From positions 1 to 40,203 of the forward strand of contig JAYFRC010000082.1 in the NCBI GenBank assembly GCA_034926415.1: a stretch of DNA of 40,203 bases, given 5' to 3'. A model generated the notes under the pieces. The model was not told the origin of the DNA, made no database searches, and was given only the letters and a program-made list of their open reading frames with translations. A program made the translations under genes and the position numbers. The stretch's first letter is position 1. Every line of letters begins with the position of its first letter. Positions 15,161-22,407 of this stretch are shown piece by piece. The stretch comes from JAYFRC01 sp034926415 (GTDB lineage Bacteria; Bacillota; Clostridia; Oscillospirales; Oscillospiraceae).

Positions 15161-16564
15161 ATGGAAATTTTCAACTCGATGACAAGGAAGAAGGAGACCT
15201 TTGTCCCTCTTAAAGAGGGCGAAGTGAAGATGTACTGCTGCGGCCCCACGGTCTACAACTTCATACACGTCGGCAACGCGCGCCCCATAATAGTTTTCGA
15301 CGTGCTGCGCCGCTATCTTGAGTACCGCGGCTATAAGGTCACCTTTGTCCAGAATTTTACGGACGTCGACGATAAGATAATAAAACGCTCGCTCGAAGAG
15401 GGCATCAGCGCCGCCGAGGTCGCCGAGAAGTATATAAAGGAATACTTCACCGACGCGCAGGGGCTCGGCGTACGCCCCGCGACGATACAGCCCAAAGCGA
15501 CCGAGAATATAGCGCAGATAATCGACCTAGTCCAAACGCTTATCGACAAGGGTTACGCCTATGAATCCGGCGGCGACGTGTATTACCGCACGCTCAAATT
15601 CAAGGGCTACGGCAAGCTTTCGCACCAGCCAATAGACGACCTTATGTCCGGCGCACGCATCGAGGTGAACGACATCAAGGAAAATCCGCTCGACTTTGCG
15701 CTCTGGAAAGCCGCGAAGCCAAGCGAGCCGTACTGGGAATCCCCTTGGGGCAAGGGGCGTCCCGGATGGCATATCGAATGCTCCGCCATGTCAAACCGCT
15801 ATCTCGGCAAAACCATCGACATCCACTGCGGCGGCCAGGACCTTGAGTTCCCGCATCACGAAAACGAGATAGCGCAGAGCGAGGCCGCCAACGGCTGCGA
15901 GTTCGTACGCTACTGGATGCACAACGGCTTTATCAATATCGACAACCACAAGATGAGCAAGAGCCTCAACAATTTCTTCACCGTCCGCGAGGCCGCGGCG
16001 GATTACGGATACGAGACCATACGCTTTTTCATGCTCTCCGCCCAATACAGGAGCCCAATAAACTACTCCGCCGAATCGCTGAACCAGAGCAAGGCGGCTC
16101 TCGATCGTCTTTACACCGCGGCGGACAATCTCCGCTTCATTGAGAAAAACGGCGCGGAGCGCGATATGAGCGCCTCGGAAAAGGCGTTTGCCGACACGTT
16201 CCAGAACTACCGCGACCGTTTCGACGCGGCCATGGACGACGACCTCAACACTGCGGATGCTATAGGCGTGCTGTTTGAGCTCGTCCGCGCCGTCAACATC
16301 GAGACCGCGCCGGAGAAATCTCCGAGCCGCGCTTTCGGCAAGGCATGCTCCGATATGCTGCATGAGTTCACGAACGTGATCGGCCTGCTCTGCAATGAAA
16401 AATCCGACGACCTCGACGCAAAGGTCGAAGAACTCATAGCGCGGCGTCAGGCCGCGCGCAAAGCGAAAAATTTTGCCGAAGCCGACCGCATTCGCGATGA
16501 ACTGAAAGCCCAGGGTATAATCCTGGAGGACACACCCGCAGGCGTTAAGTGGCACAAAGGATAA
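15161..16564 (+). CDS. cysS: Cysteinyl-tRNA synthetase
   Basis: Charges tRNA-Cys. There are 467 residues from the ATG at 15161, with AAGGAG 10 nt upstream; a longer frame from 15131 overlaps cysE and lacks a site. Class I signatures are the HIGH-like HVGNARP (preceded by YCCGPTVYNFI, whose cysteine binds the active-site zinc) and KMSKS in NHKMSKSLNNFF. Further zinc ligands lie in WHIECSAM and GGQDLEFPHHENE. The C-terminal helical tRNA-binding part has RRQAARKAKNFAEADRIRDEL. It is followed by a strong terminator. Confidence 0.97.
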   Translation: MEIFNSMTRKKETFVPLKEGEVKMYCCGPTVYNFIHVGNARPIIVFDVLRRYLEYRGYKVTFVQNFTDVDDKIIKRSLEEGISAAEVAEKYIKEYFTDAQGLGVRPATIQPKATENIAQIIDLVQTLIDKGYAYESGGDVYYRTLKFKGYGKLSHQPIDDLMSGARIEVNDIKENPLDFALWKAAKPSEPYWESPWGKGRPGWHIECSAMSNRYLGKTIDIHCGGQDLEFPHHENEIAQSEAANGCEFVRYWMHNGFINIDNHKMSKSLNNFFTVREAAADYGYETIRFFMLSAQYRSPINYSAESLNQSKAALDRLYTAADNLRFIEKNGAERDMSASEKAFADTFQNYRDRFDAAMDDDLNTADAIGVLFELVRAVNIETAPEKSPSRAFGKACSDMLHEFTNVIGLLCNEKSDDLDAKVEELIARRQAARKAKNFAEADRIRDELKAQGIILEDTPAGVKWHKG

Positions 16565-16580
16565 ATCGTATTACAAAAAA

Positions 16581-16617
16581 GCCCGGGGCTGCGTAAACCG
16601 CAGCCCCGGGCTTTTTT
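16581..16617. terminator. Strong terminator after cysS, usable in both directions
   Basis: A 13-bp perfect stem pairs GCCCGGGGCTGCG (16581-16593) with CGCAGCCCCGGGC (16599-16611), followed by T6. Six A residues precede it, so it can also end the minus-strand beta-helix gene. Confidence 0.93.
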
Positions 16618-16713
16618 ATTTTGTGACGCGGGCAATGGGTGGAAGGCTTCACCTTTCATGGAAAGGAACCCGGCGCAGGCCGGCGTTCCGTATCCCCGCC
16701 CCCGTCAGGCGAA

Positions 16714-17382
16714 TCATTTTCTTGCGACAATGTTGTCCTTATCCTTATAAATGCTCTCAGCCGGGACTACGCCGCGTACGGAGGACAGCGGGTAAACGCT
16801 CGTCCCACGCCCTATGACCGTTCCGGGGTTCAGCACGCTGTTGCAGCCCACCTCGACATAGTCCCCGAGCATGGCTCCGAATTTTTTGAGCCCAGTCTCG
16901 ATGCGCTCGGCTTCGTCCTTGACGACGACGAGCGTCTTGTCGCTTTTGACGTTGGAGGTTATAGACCCCGCGCCCATGTGCGCTTTATAGCCGAGTATCG
17001 AGTCGCCTACATAGTTGTAGTGCGGAACCTGCACAAAGTCGAAAAGTATGTCGTTTTTGAGCTCCGTCGAATTTCCGACCGTGGCTCCGCGTCCGACTAT
17101 CGCGTTTCCGCGTATGAACGCGCAGTGGCGCACCTCGGCGTCGGCACAGATGATGCAGGGGCCGGTCACGCTGGCCGTCGGCGCAATGCGCGCGCTTTTC
17201 GCTATCCAGACGTTTTCCTCCGGATGGTCATACTCGTCCGCCGGAAGCGACGCGCCGAGCGTTTTGATAAACTCTCCTATAAGCGGCAGAGCCTCCCACG
17301 GATACTCGCATTTTTCGAGCATTGGCGCTGCTATCGTGCGCGTCATGTCATACAGGTCTTTCGTTTTATACAAACGTACCAT
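16714..17382 (-). CDS. Left-handed beta-helix (hexapeptide-repeat) protein, GlmU C-domain-like
   Basis: A 222-residue protein. After about 50 helical residues come hexapeptide repeats: VWIAKSARIAPTASVTGPC, IICADAEVRHCAFIRGNAIVG, then GAGSITSNVKSDKT and later VGCNSVLNPGTVIGRGTSVYP. This layout resembles the acyltransferase half of GlmU and orphan 'UDP-GlcNAc pyrophosphorylase-related' proteins of Clostridia. The nucleotidyltransferase half is absent. It could be an N- or O-acetyltransferase for sugars; the substrate is unknown. It lies 29 bp downstream of pepF and is probably cotranscribed with it. Confidence 0.82.
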   Translation of the reverse strand: MVRLYKTKDLYDMTRTIAAPMLEKCEYPWEALPLIGEFIKTLGASLPADEYDHPEENVWIAKSARIAPTASVTGPCIICADAEVRHCAFIRGNAIVGRGATVGNSTELKNDILFDFVQVPHYNYVGDSILGYKAHMGAGSITSNVKSDKTLVVVKDEAERIETGLKKFGAMLGDYVEVGCNSVLNPGTVIGRGTSVYPLSSVRGVVPAESIYKDKDNIVARK

Positions 17383-17410
17383 CTCCGTTTAGCGTTATTT
17401 GCACCGCCGG

Positions 17411-19195
17411 TCATTCCGTAACGAGCTTTTCAAACATGTCGAGCGTCTCGTCGAACACGCGCAGCGCATGGGCCACCGTCTCCGGCTTCGTAAGGTCGAC
17501 TCCCGCTATCTTAAGTTCGTCGAGCGGGTACATGCTTCCTCCGGTCGTCAAAAACTTAAGATAATCCGACGCGTCGCCAGTCTTTACTATATGGTCGGCT
17601 ATCGCGACCGCCGAGCAGAAGCCCGTCGCGTACTGATAGACGTAAAACGCCTCGTAAAAATGCGGTATGCGCGACCACTCGTAATCCTGAAGCGCGTCGA
17701 CCTCCGCGCCCGCGTAATAAAGGACGTTGAGCTCGCGGTAAAGCTTTGAAAGGCTGTCGGCCGTAAGAGCCTCGCCCTTTTCGTACATCTCGTGCGCCCT
17801 GCGCTCGAACTCCGCGAACAGAGTCTGGCGGAACACAGTGGTACGGAAACCCTCGAGAAAATGGTTCAGAACGTAGGCGCGCCGTTTTTTGTCGGTCTGC
17901 GTTTTAAGCAGGTATTTTGTAAGCAGCACCTCGTTGACAGTCGACGCGACCTCAGCGACCATTATGCGGTAGTCGTGGTTCGCAAAATCCTGATTCGTGT
18001 CAGAAAAATACGAGTGCATCGAGTGTCCCAGCTCGTGCGCCATCGTGAACGCATCGTCGAGCCGCCCGGAAAAGTTGAGCAGAACGTACGGATGCACGCC
18101 GTAAACGCCGCAGGAAAACGCGCCCGTCGTCTTGCCCTTGTTTTCGTAAATATCCATCCAGCGCTCGGAAAACGCGCGCTCGAGCAGTTTCACGTACTCG
18201 CCGCCGAGCGGAGCCGTCGCTCCTCTGACGAGTTCCTTTGCGCCGTCAAGTGTCATCGGCCACTCCACATTTTCGACTATCGGGCAATAGAGATCGTACA
18301 TGTGCAGCTCGTCAATTCCGAGCAGCTTTTTGCGAAGATCGAGATACCTGCGCATTGTCGGAAGCGCGCCGTGAACCGCGTCCGCCAGACTGTCGTACAC
18401 CGACAGCGGCACGTTTCCGGAAAACAGTGAACGCTCGCACGCGCCTGAAAAGCCGCGCACGTCCGCAAAATAGCAGTCCAGCTTGATGCTCCCCGCGTAC
18501 ATAGCGGCCCAGGTGTTTATATATTTTTTGAACTCCCCGAAATATTTTTCGAACGCCTCGCGGCGCACGCGCCTGTCGGGACTTTCACGCCACGCGGCGA
18601 AATTTCCATGCGTCAGGGCGGCGCTGTTACCTTTTTCATCGGTTATTTCTGGAAAGGCCATGTCCACGCTCTCGAGCATCGTGAAGCAGTTGTCCGGAGT
18701 CTGTGCGGCGTCGCTCAGCTTGGCAAGCATCGTCTCGCCCCGCGTGTCCAACGTGTGCGCGCGCTGGCGGTCCGTATCCTCGATTATGTGGCGGTAGCCG
18801 TCGAGCATGCCGCCTGAGAGCCAGCTTGATAGCGTGTCCTCTGGTATGGCTAGTATCTCCGGGTCGATGAACGCGGCGGCAGTCTCCATAGACACGTAAA
18901 TAAGCGTAGCCTTCGCGGTCATGACCTGGTAATCATCGTCGCTGTTGTCGCTGTTTTTTAATAGCGAGGCGTATAAATATACGCGCTCAACCTTTTTCAG
19001 CGCCGAATATACACTGTCAAGTCCGGCCTTGAGCGCCTCCGCAGAATTTCCGAGCGTGCCTCGCACGTTTTCAATGTCCCTTACCTCGGCCTCCGCTTCG
19101 GAGCATGCCTTTTCCCACTCTTTCCGCGATGCAAAAACGGGAGACAGATCCCATTTGTATTTTTGGTCTATTTCATTTCTGCCCTTAAGTCCCAT
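17411..19195 (-). CDS. pepF: Oligoendopeptidase F (M3 family metallopeptidase)
   Basis: A cytoplasmic zinc peptidase that degrades peptides of roughly 7-17 residues. There are 594 residues from the ATG at 19195, with AGGA 8 nt upstream; the frame continues to 19240 without a ribosome site. It has the N-terminal helical domain typical of PepF (NEIDQKYKWDLSPVFASRKEWEKA in part) and the catalytic motif AHELGHSMHS (HExxH). The third zinc ligand, a glutamate, lies downstream in IMVAEVASTVNEVLL. The C-terminal YATGFCSAVAIADHI is also conserved in the family. There is no signal peptide. Confidence 0.95.
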   Translation of the reverse strand: MGLKGRNEIDQKYKWDLSPVFASRKEWEKACSEAEAEVRDIENVRGTLGNSAEALKAGLDSVYSALKKVERVYLYASLLKNSDNSDDDYQVMTAKATLIYVSMETAAAFIDPEILAIPEDTLSSWLSGGMLDGYRHIIEDTDRQRAHTLDTRGETMLAKLSDAAQTPDNCFTMLESVDMAFPEITDEKGNSAALTHGNFAAWRESPDRRVRREAFEKYFGEFKKYINTWAAMYAGSIKLDCYFADVRGFSGACERSLFSGNVPLSVYDSLADAVHGALPTMRRYLDLRKKLLGIDELHMYDLYCPIVENVEWPMTLDGAKELVRGATAPLGGEYVKLLERAFSERWMDIYENKGKTTGAFSCGVYGVHPYVLLNFSGRLDDAFTMAHELGHSMHSYFSDTNQDFANHDYRIMVAEVASTVNEVLLTKYLLKTQTDKKRRAYVLNHFLEGFRTTVFRQTLFAEFERRAHEMYEKGEALTADSLSKLYRELNVLYYAGAEVDALQDYEWSRIPHFYEAFYVYQYATGFCSAVAIADHIVKTGDASDYLKFLTTGGSMYPLDELKIAGVDLTKPETVAHALRVFDETLDMFEKLVTE

Positions 19196-19270
19196 CAGCT
19201 TCGTCCTTTCGTTTCTCCGCAGGCGCATTTTCGTCGCCACGGAATATTTACCGGAATATTTATATGGATA

Positions 19271-19299
19271 TTATTATACTATATTATATTATGTTTGCA
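19271..19299 (-). promoter_or_regulatory. Promoter of pepF
   Basis: The -35 TTTGCA (19299-19294), a 17-nt spacer and a perfect TATAAT (19276-19271) lie in a very AT-rich divergent region shared with the dismutase gene. Confidence 0.5.
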
Positions 19300-19367
19300 A
19301 ATCAAACCGTCGTTCTTATATTTTTTCTTTTTGCCGCATATACTTTCATAAAGAAAGGAAGGTCGCT

Positions 19368-20006
19368 ATGCATTATCCTTTTACCCTCCCGTCGCTGCCC
19401 TACTCTTATGGCGCACTCGCGCCGAACATCGACGAGCGGACCCTTGGCTATCATCATGACAAACACATGGCCGCCTGCGTGGAGAAGCTGAACGGCCTGC
19501 TATTGCCGTATCCCCAGTTCCAAAACTGGAGTCTCGAGAAGCTCTGCCTCAACTGGGACTCGCTGCCTTGTGAAATAAGAAACGGCGTCCGTTCAGCGGC
19601 TGGCGGCGTATTTTGTCACTCGCAGTACTTCCTCTGCATGGCGCCGGTGGGTTCGACCGCGCCGAGCGAAAATCTGCGCACCGCGATAGATCGCTCGTTT
19701 TCTTCTGTGTCGAATTTCAGAACCGTGATGAAGAGCGCCTCGCTGTCGGTCTTCGGCTCGGGATTTTCATATCTCGCGACCGACGCATCCGGAAATCTGT
19801 TTGTTCAGACGTTTCCCTGTTACGAATCTCCGCTCCCGATGGTCCCGCTCTGCTGCTGCGATATGTGGGAGCATGCGTATTATCTCCAGTTCCAGAATAG
19901 GCGAACCGAGTACGTAGACAATTTTCTCTCTCTTCTCAACTGGAAATATATGGGGGAGGTATATGACGCCGTCCGCGCCGGTGACCCTCCGTATCCGCTT
20001 GGATAG
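19368..20006 (+). CDS. Divergent Fe/Mn superoxide dismutase family protein
   Basis: A 212-residue protein of the Fe/Mn SOD fold. It begins MHYPFTLPSLPYSYGALAPN and ends with the family's DMWEHAYYLQFQNRR region. The four metal ligands align: H29 (YHHDKH), H84 (CHSQYF), D165 and H169. By hand alignment to E. coli SodA several conserved second-shell residues are replaced: gateway Tyr34 becomes Cys37, Gln146 becomes Tyr152, and Trp residues in NHSLFW and GSGWAW become Phe or Tyr. Cysteines are frequent, including CCC at 162-164. AGGAAGG precedes the ATG at 19368. The fold and metal site are clear; dismutase activity is less so. Confidence 0.88.
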   Translation: MHYPFTLPSLPYSYGALAPNIDERTLGYHHDKHMAACVEKLNGLLLPYPQFQNWSLEKLCLNWDSLPCEIRNGVRSAAGGVFCHSQYFLCMAPVGSTAPSENLRTAIDRSFSSVSNFRTVMKSASLSVFGSGFSYLATDASGNLFVQTFPCYESPLPMVPLCCCDMWEHAYYLQFQNRRTEYVDNFLSLLNWKYMGEVYDAVRAGDPPYPLG

Positions 20007-20030
20007 CCCTCAGCCTTCATTCTGCCGGCA

Positions 20031-20068
20031 AAAACGCGTCCAGGGAAACTTCTCTGGACGCGTTTTTT
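20031..20068. terminator. Terminator between the dismutase and tyrA genes
   Basis: A 13-bp stem pairs AAAACGCGTCCAG (20031-20043) with CTGGACGCGTTTT (20054-20066), with a 10-nt loop and a T-run continuing to 20068. The A-rich left edge lets it work for the convergent tyrA transcript too. Confidence 0.9.
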
Positions 20069-20907
20069 CATTCGAGATTCATTTTTTTCTTGCGGCCCGC
20101 GGAATAGGCGAGCTTCTCAGCAAGGCGCTCCGTATCCCCGCTTTCTATTGTCTCGCGGTAAGCGCGGAGGTTGACCTCGAGCGTCTTTATCACGGAGCAC
20201 AGCGCAGAGGCGTTCATCGAAAACAGTTCCGTCCAGAGCGGAACGTCCAGAGCTGCGACGCGCGTGCAGCCGCGAAACGACCCTCCCTCGAAGCCCCGGC
20301 ATCTGAAGAGATCCGGGTCGTCGCAAACCGACACCGCGAGGATGTGCATGACCTGGCTAGTGTAGGCGATTATGGCGTCGTGCTCCTTCGGCGTGGTCAC
20401 GACCACGTCGCGAAATTTCATATGCGCGGCCATACGCCTCAGCAGCGCTATGTTTTGCGGTCTGCTGTTTTCGCGCGGCGTGATTATATAATGCGCTCCG
20501 GCGAATATCGCGGCGTCGGCATTTTCAACGCCCGACGTTTCCTTCCCGGCCATCGGATGACTCCCTATAAAATCGACGGACTCCGGAAGAACTGTCGCCC
20601 CGTCCATAATGGCGCCCTTAATCCCTCCCACGTCGGTCACAAGCGCGCCGGGTCTGAACGTATCCCTAAGCTTTGCAAGCATATCGATTATTCCCCTCGG
20701 GTCCATGCAAAGATAAACGACGTCCGCCGAGGCTATCGCGTCTTCGGTATTTTCGCCTATCTCGTCTATAAGGCCGCGCTCGAGCGCGCGGTAGCAGACC
20801 TCGGGGCTTTTGTCGGTTCCGACCACCTTAAAATCCTCAAACCCGCGCAGCGCCTGGGCTATGCTGCCCCCGATGAGGCCGAGCCCTACTATGACGGCTT
20901 TTCTCAT
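20068..20907 (-). CDS. tyrA: Prephenate dehydrogenase
   Basis: Oxidatively decarboxylates prephenate to 4-hydroxyphenylpyruvate with NAD+, the committed step to tyrosine. There are 279 residues. The Rossmann loop GLGLIGGSIAQAL is at the N-terminus, and D37 or so (VVGTDKS) fits NAD preference. Prephenate-binding elements TDVGGIKGAI, GSHPMAGKETSGVENADAAIF and the helical dimer domain with RCRGFEGGSFRGCTRVA are present. There is no C-terminal ACT domain. The start codon overlaps the stop of the second DAHP synthase as ATGA, so the two are coupled. Confidence 0.96.
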   Translation of the reverse strand: MRKAVIVGLGLIGGSIAQALRGFEDFKVVGTDKSPEVCYRALERGLIDEIGENTEDAIASADVVYLCMDPRGIIDMLAKLRDTFRPGALVTDVGGIKGAIMDGATVLPESVDFIGSHPMAGKETSGVENADAAIFAGAHYIITPRENSRPQNIALLRRMAAHMKFRDVVVTTPKEHDAIIAYTSQVMHILAVSVCDDPDLFRCRGFEGGSFRGCTRVAALDVPLWTELFSMNASALCSVIKTLEVNLRAYRETIESGDTERLAEKLAYSAGRKKKMNLE

Positions 20908-21917
20908 ATCTCGCGGCCGACGCACTCAGCTATAGGACGCAGCTCGTCCATCAGCTTTTTGAAATCCGACGGAAGAATGGACTGCGCGCCGTCGCAGAGC
21001 GCGTGAGGCGGGTCGTTGTGTACTTCTATTATAAGCCCGTCGGCTCCGACGGCAACGGCGGCTTTAGCCATCGCCGGAACCATCCATGCCTTTCCCGTAG
21101 CGTGGGACGGGTCGACGATTATCGGCAGGTGCGACTGCTTTTTGACGGCGAGCACCGCGCTTAAATCGAGGGTGTTTCTCGTGTAGGTCTCGTATGTGCG
21201 TATACCGCGCTCGCAGAGTATGACGTTGGGGTTTCCGTTCGCCATTATATATTCGGCCGACATTAGCCACTCTTCTATCGTGGACGCGATACCGCGCTTC
21301 AGAAGTATCGGCTTCGTCGTTTTTCCAAGCTGTTTCAGCAGGTCGAAATTCTGCATATTGCGGGCTCCGACCTGTATCACGTCAACGCACATCTCAAACA
21401 TCTGTATATTGTCTGTAGACATTATCTCGGTCACTATCGGAAGTCCCGAAGTCTCGCGCGCATGCTGGAGCAGGCGTATCCCATCCTCGCGCAGCCCCTG
21501 AAACGAATAGGGCGAGGTGCGGGGCTTGTAGGCTCCGCCGCGAAGGGCGCAGGCTCCGGCGGCCTTGACCTCCGCCGCTATCGCCGATATCTGCTCCGGA
21601 GTCTCGACGCTGCACGGCCCGGCGATGACTCCTATCTTTTTCCCGCCTATGTTCACCCCGCCGAGCGGTATCTCGGTATTCTGCGGGTGGTATTTCCTGT
21701 TTGCCATCTTGTATGGCTCGGACACGCGCATGACGCGCTCGACGCCGTCGAGCATGGATATCTTTTCCTGGTCGACCTTGGACGCGTCGCCCTCGGCTCC
21801 GAGGATTGTGTTGTCGATGCCGCGGCTGACCATCATCTTCAGGCCGTAGGCTTCCATCTCCTTTTTGACTCCATTGATCTGCGCGTCGCTCGCGCCCGTT
21901 TTCATGATTACGACCAT
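20904..21917 (-). CDS. 3-deoxy-7-phosphoheptulonate synthase, copy 2
   Basis: A second type I-beta DAHP synthase with an N-terminal FDL domain. There are 337 residues from the ATG at 21917, with GGGGAG 8 nt upstream. Motifs are GPCSVETPEQ, KPRTSPYSFQGL, QVGARNMQNFDLL, LLKRGIASTIEEW and IVDPSHATGK. It is clearly paralogous to the protein at 6419-7438 but diverges in the regulatory domain (for example MKTGASDAQINGVKKEMEAY). It is coupled to tyrA, whereas the other copy leads the pheA operon, which suggests separately regulated Tyr and Phe branches. Confidence 0.95.
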   Translation of the reverse strand: MVVIMKTGASDAQINGVKKEMEAYGLKMMVSRGIDNTILGAEGDASKVDQEKISMLDGVERVMRVSEPYKMANRKYHPQNTEIPLGGVNIGGKKIGVIAGPCSVETPEQISAIAAEVKAAGACALRGGAYKPRTSPYSFQGLREDGIRLLQHARETSGLPIVTEIMSTDNIQMFEMCVDVIQVGARNMQNFDLLKQLGKTTKPILLKRGIASTIEEWLMSAEYIMANGNPNVILCERGIRTYETYTRNTLDLSAVLAVKKQSHLPIIVDPSHATGKAWMVPAMAKAAVAVGADGLIIEVHNDPPHALCDGAQSILPSDFKKLMDELRPIAECVGREI

Positions 21918-22001
21918 GATGCTTTCTCCCCTTTTGACCTCGGGCATTCTGCCTCGGTCTCCATATATTTCAGCCGCTTTTGCGTTTACTGATTGCTCTG
22001 T

Positions 22002-22030
22002 ACTTTAGCACTTTTTACTGTTAAAGTCAA
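22002..22030 (-). promoter_or_regulatory. Promoter of the DAHP synthase 2-tyrA operon
   Basis: The -35 TTGACT (22030-22025), a 17-nt spacer and the -10 TAAAGT (22007-22002) give a leader of about 80 nt. A short interrupted hairpin, GACC-GA-GGCA-gaa-TGCC-CGA-GGTC (21959-21936), lies just before the ribosome site. No leader peptide or terminator is visible here, unlike the pheA-linked operon. Confidence 0.6.
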
Positions 22031-22218
22031 ACCCTTTATTTTTGTCTTTTCATAATTGTCGAATTGCTGTATAGTTTGTCCCGCAGGCCGTGCTTCTTTT
22101 CGCAATATCAACAATTTGCATGACCGCCGCCGAAGGACATAACTTTGCAGAATTTTACTTATTAAACGGATTATTCTGCTTTGGCGGACTATGCGGAGTT
22201 TATTCGTCTTCTTTGCAT

Positions 22219-22247
22219 TTGACAATGCCGCGCAAGTGTCATAAAAT
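22219..22247 (+). promoter_or_regulatory. Promoter of metNIQ
   Basis: A perfect -35 TTGACA (22219-22224), a 17-nt spacer and the -10 TAAAAT (22242-22247). The transcript would start near 22254 and carry a 150-nt leader. A 7-bp hairpin, ACGGGTC/GACCCGT (22282-22300), is the first structure in it. I see no S-box or T-box core. Confidence 0.7.
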
Positions 22248-22323
22248 AATTTTTATCCGTATATTGAAAACGGAAATATAAACGGGTCTGTCTGACCCGT
22301 CGTCTGAAAAGGAGTGAGACATT

Positions 22324-22371
22324 ATGGGTATTCGCACCCGGAACTCACGTCTGCCGAAGCGGCGAATGTGA
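22324..22371 (+). CDS. Leader ORF of metNIQ, 15 residues, basic, ends Met-stop
   Basis: A short ORF with ATG at 22324, TGA at 22369-22371 and a good ribosome site, GGAG, 9 nt upstream (22311-22314). The peptide is MGIRTRNSRLPKRRM, with five Arg and one Lys plus further polar residues. The only Met after the start is the last sense codon, directly before the stop. The stop lies 2 nt before a hairpin that buries the metN ribosome site. A ribosome stalled at the Met codon or at the stop would reach into that hairpin. The ORF and pairings are seen; a role in methionine-responsive translational attenuation is inference. Confidence 0.6.
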   Translation: MGIRTRNSRLPKRRM

Positions 22372-22400
22372 CGGCTCCCTTCAACATAAATGAAAGGAGC
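22345..22400 (+). promoter_or_regulatory. Leader hairpins: uORF hairpin and metN Shine-Dalgarno sequestering hairpin
   Basis: Hairpin A (22345-22371) pairs TCACGTCTGCCG with CGGCGAATGTGA around an AAG loop, 12 positions with one mismatch. It contains the 3' half and stop codon of the leader ORF. Hairpin B pairs GCTCCCTTCA (22374-22383) with TGAAAGGAGC (22391-22400), 10 positions with one mismatch and a 7-nt loop. Its 3' arm contains the metN ribosome site AAAGGAG, so metN should be poorly translated unless hairpin B opens. Hairpin B starts 2 nt after the leader stop codon. Confidence 0.65.
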
Positions 22401-22407
22401 GTCCGCA

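Noticed and set aside
21918..22001. A second amino-acid attenuator before DAHP synthase 2 and tyrA
   Set aside because: The 80-nt leader has no U-tailed terminator and no Tyr- or Phe-rich ORF with a ribosome site.
22254..22407. S-box (SAM) riboswitch or Met T-box in the metNIQ leader
   Set aside because: Neither the conserved S-box core nor the T-box GGAACC block is present; the structures are short local hairpins.
22390..22407. ATG at 22390 as the metN start
   Set aside because: It lies in a hairpin loop with no ribosome site; TTG at 22408 has AAAGGAG 8 nt upstream and gives the usual MetN N-terminus.
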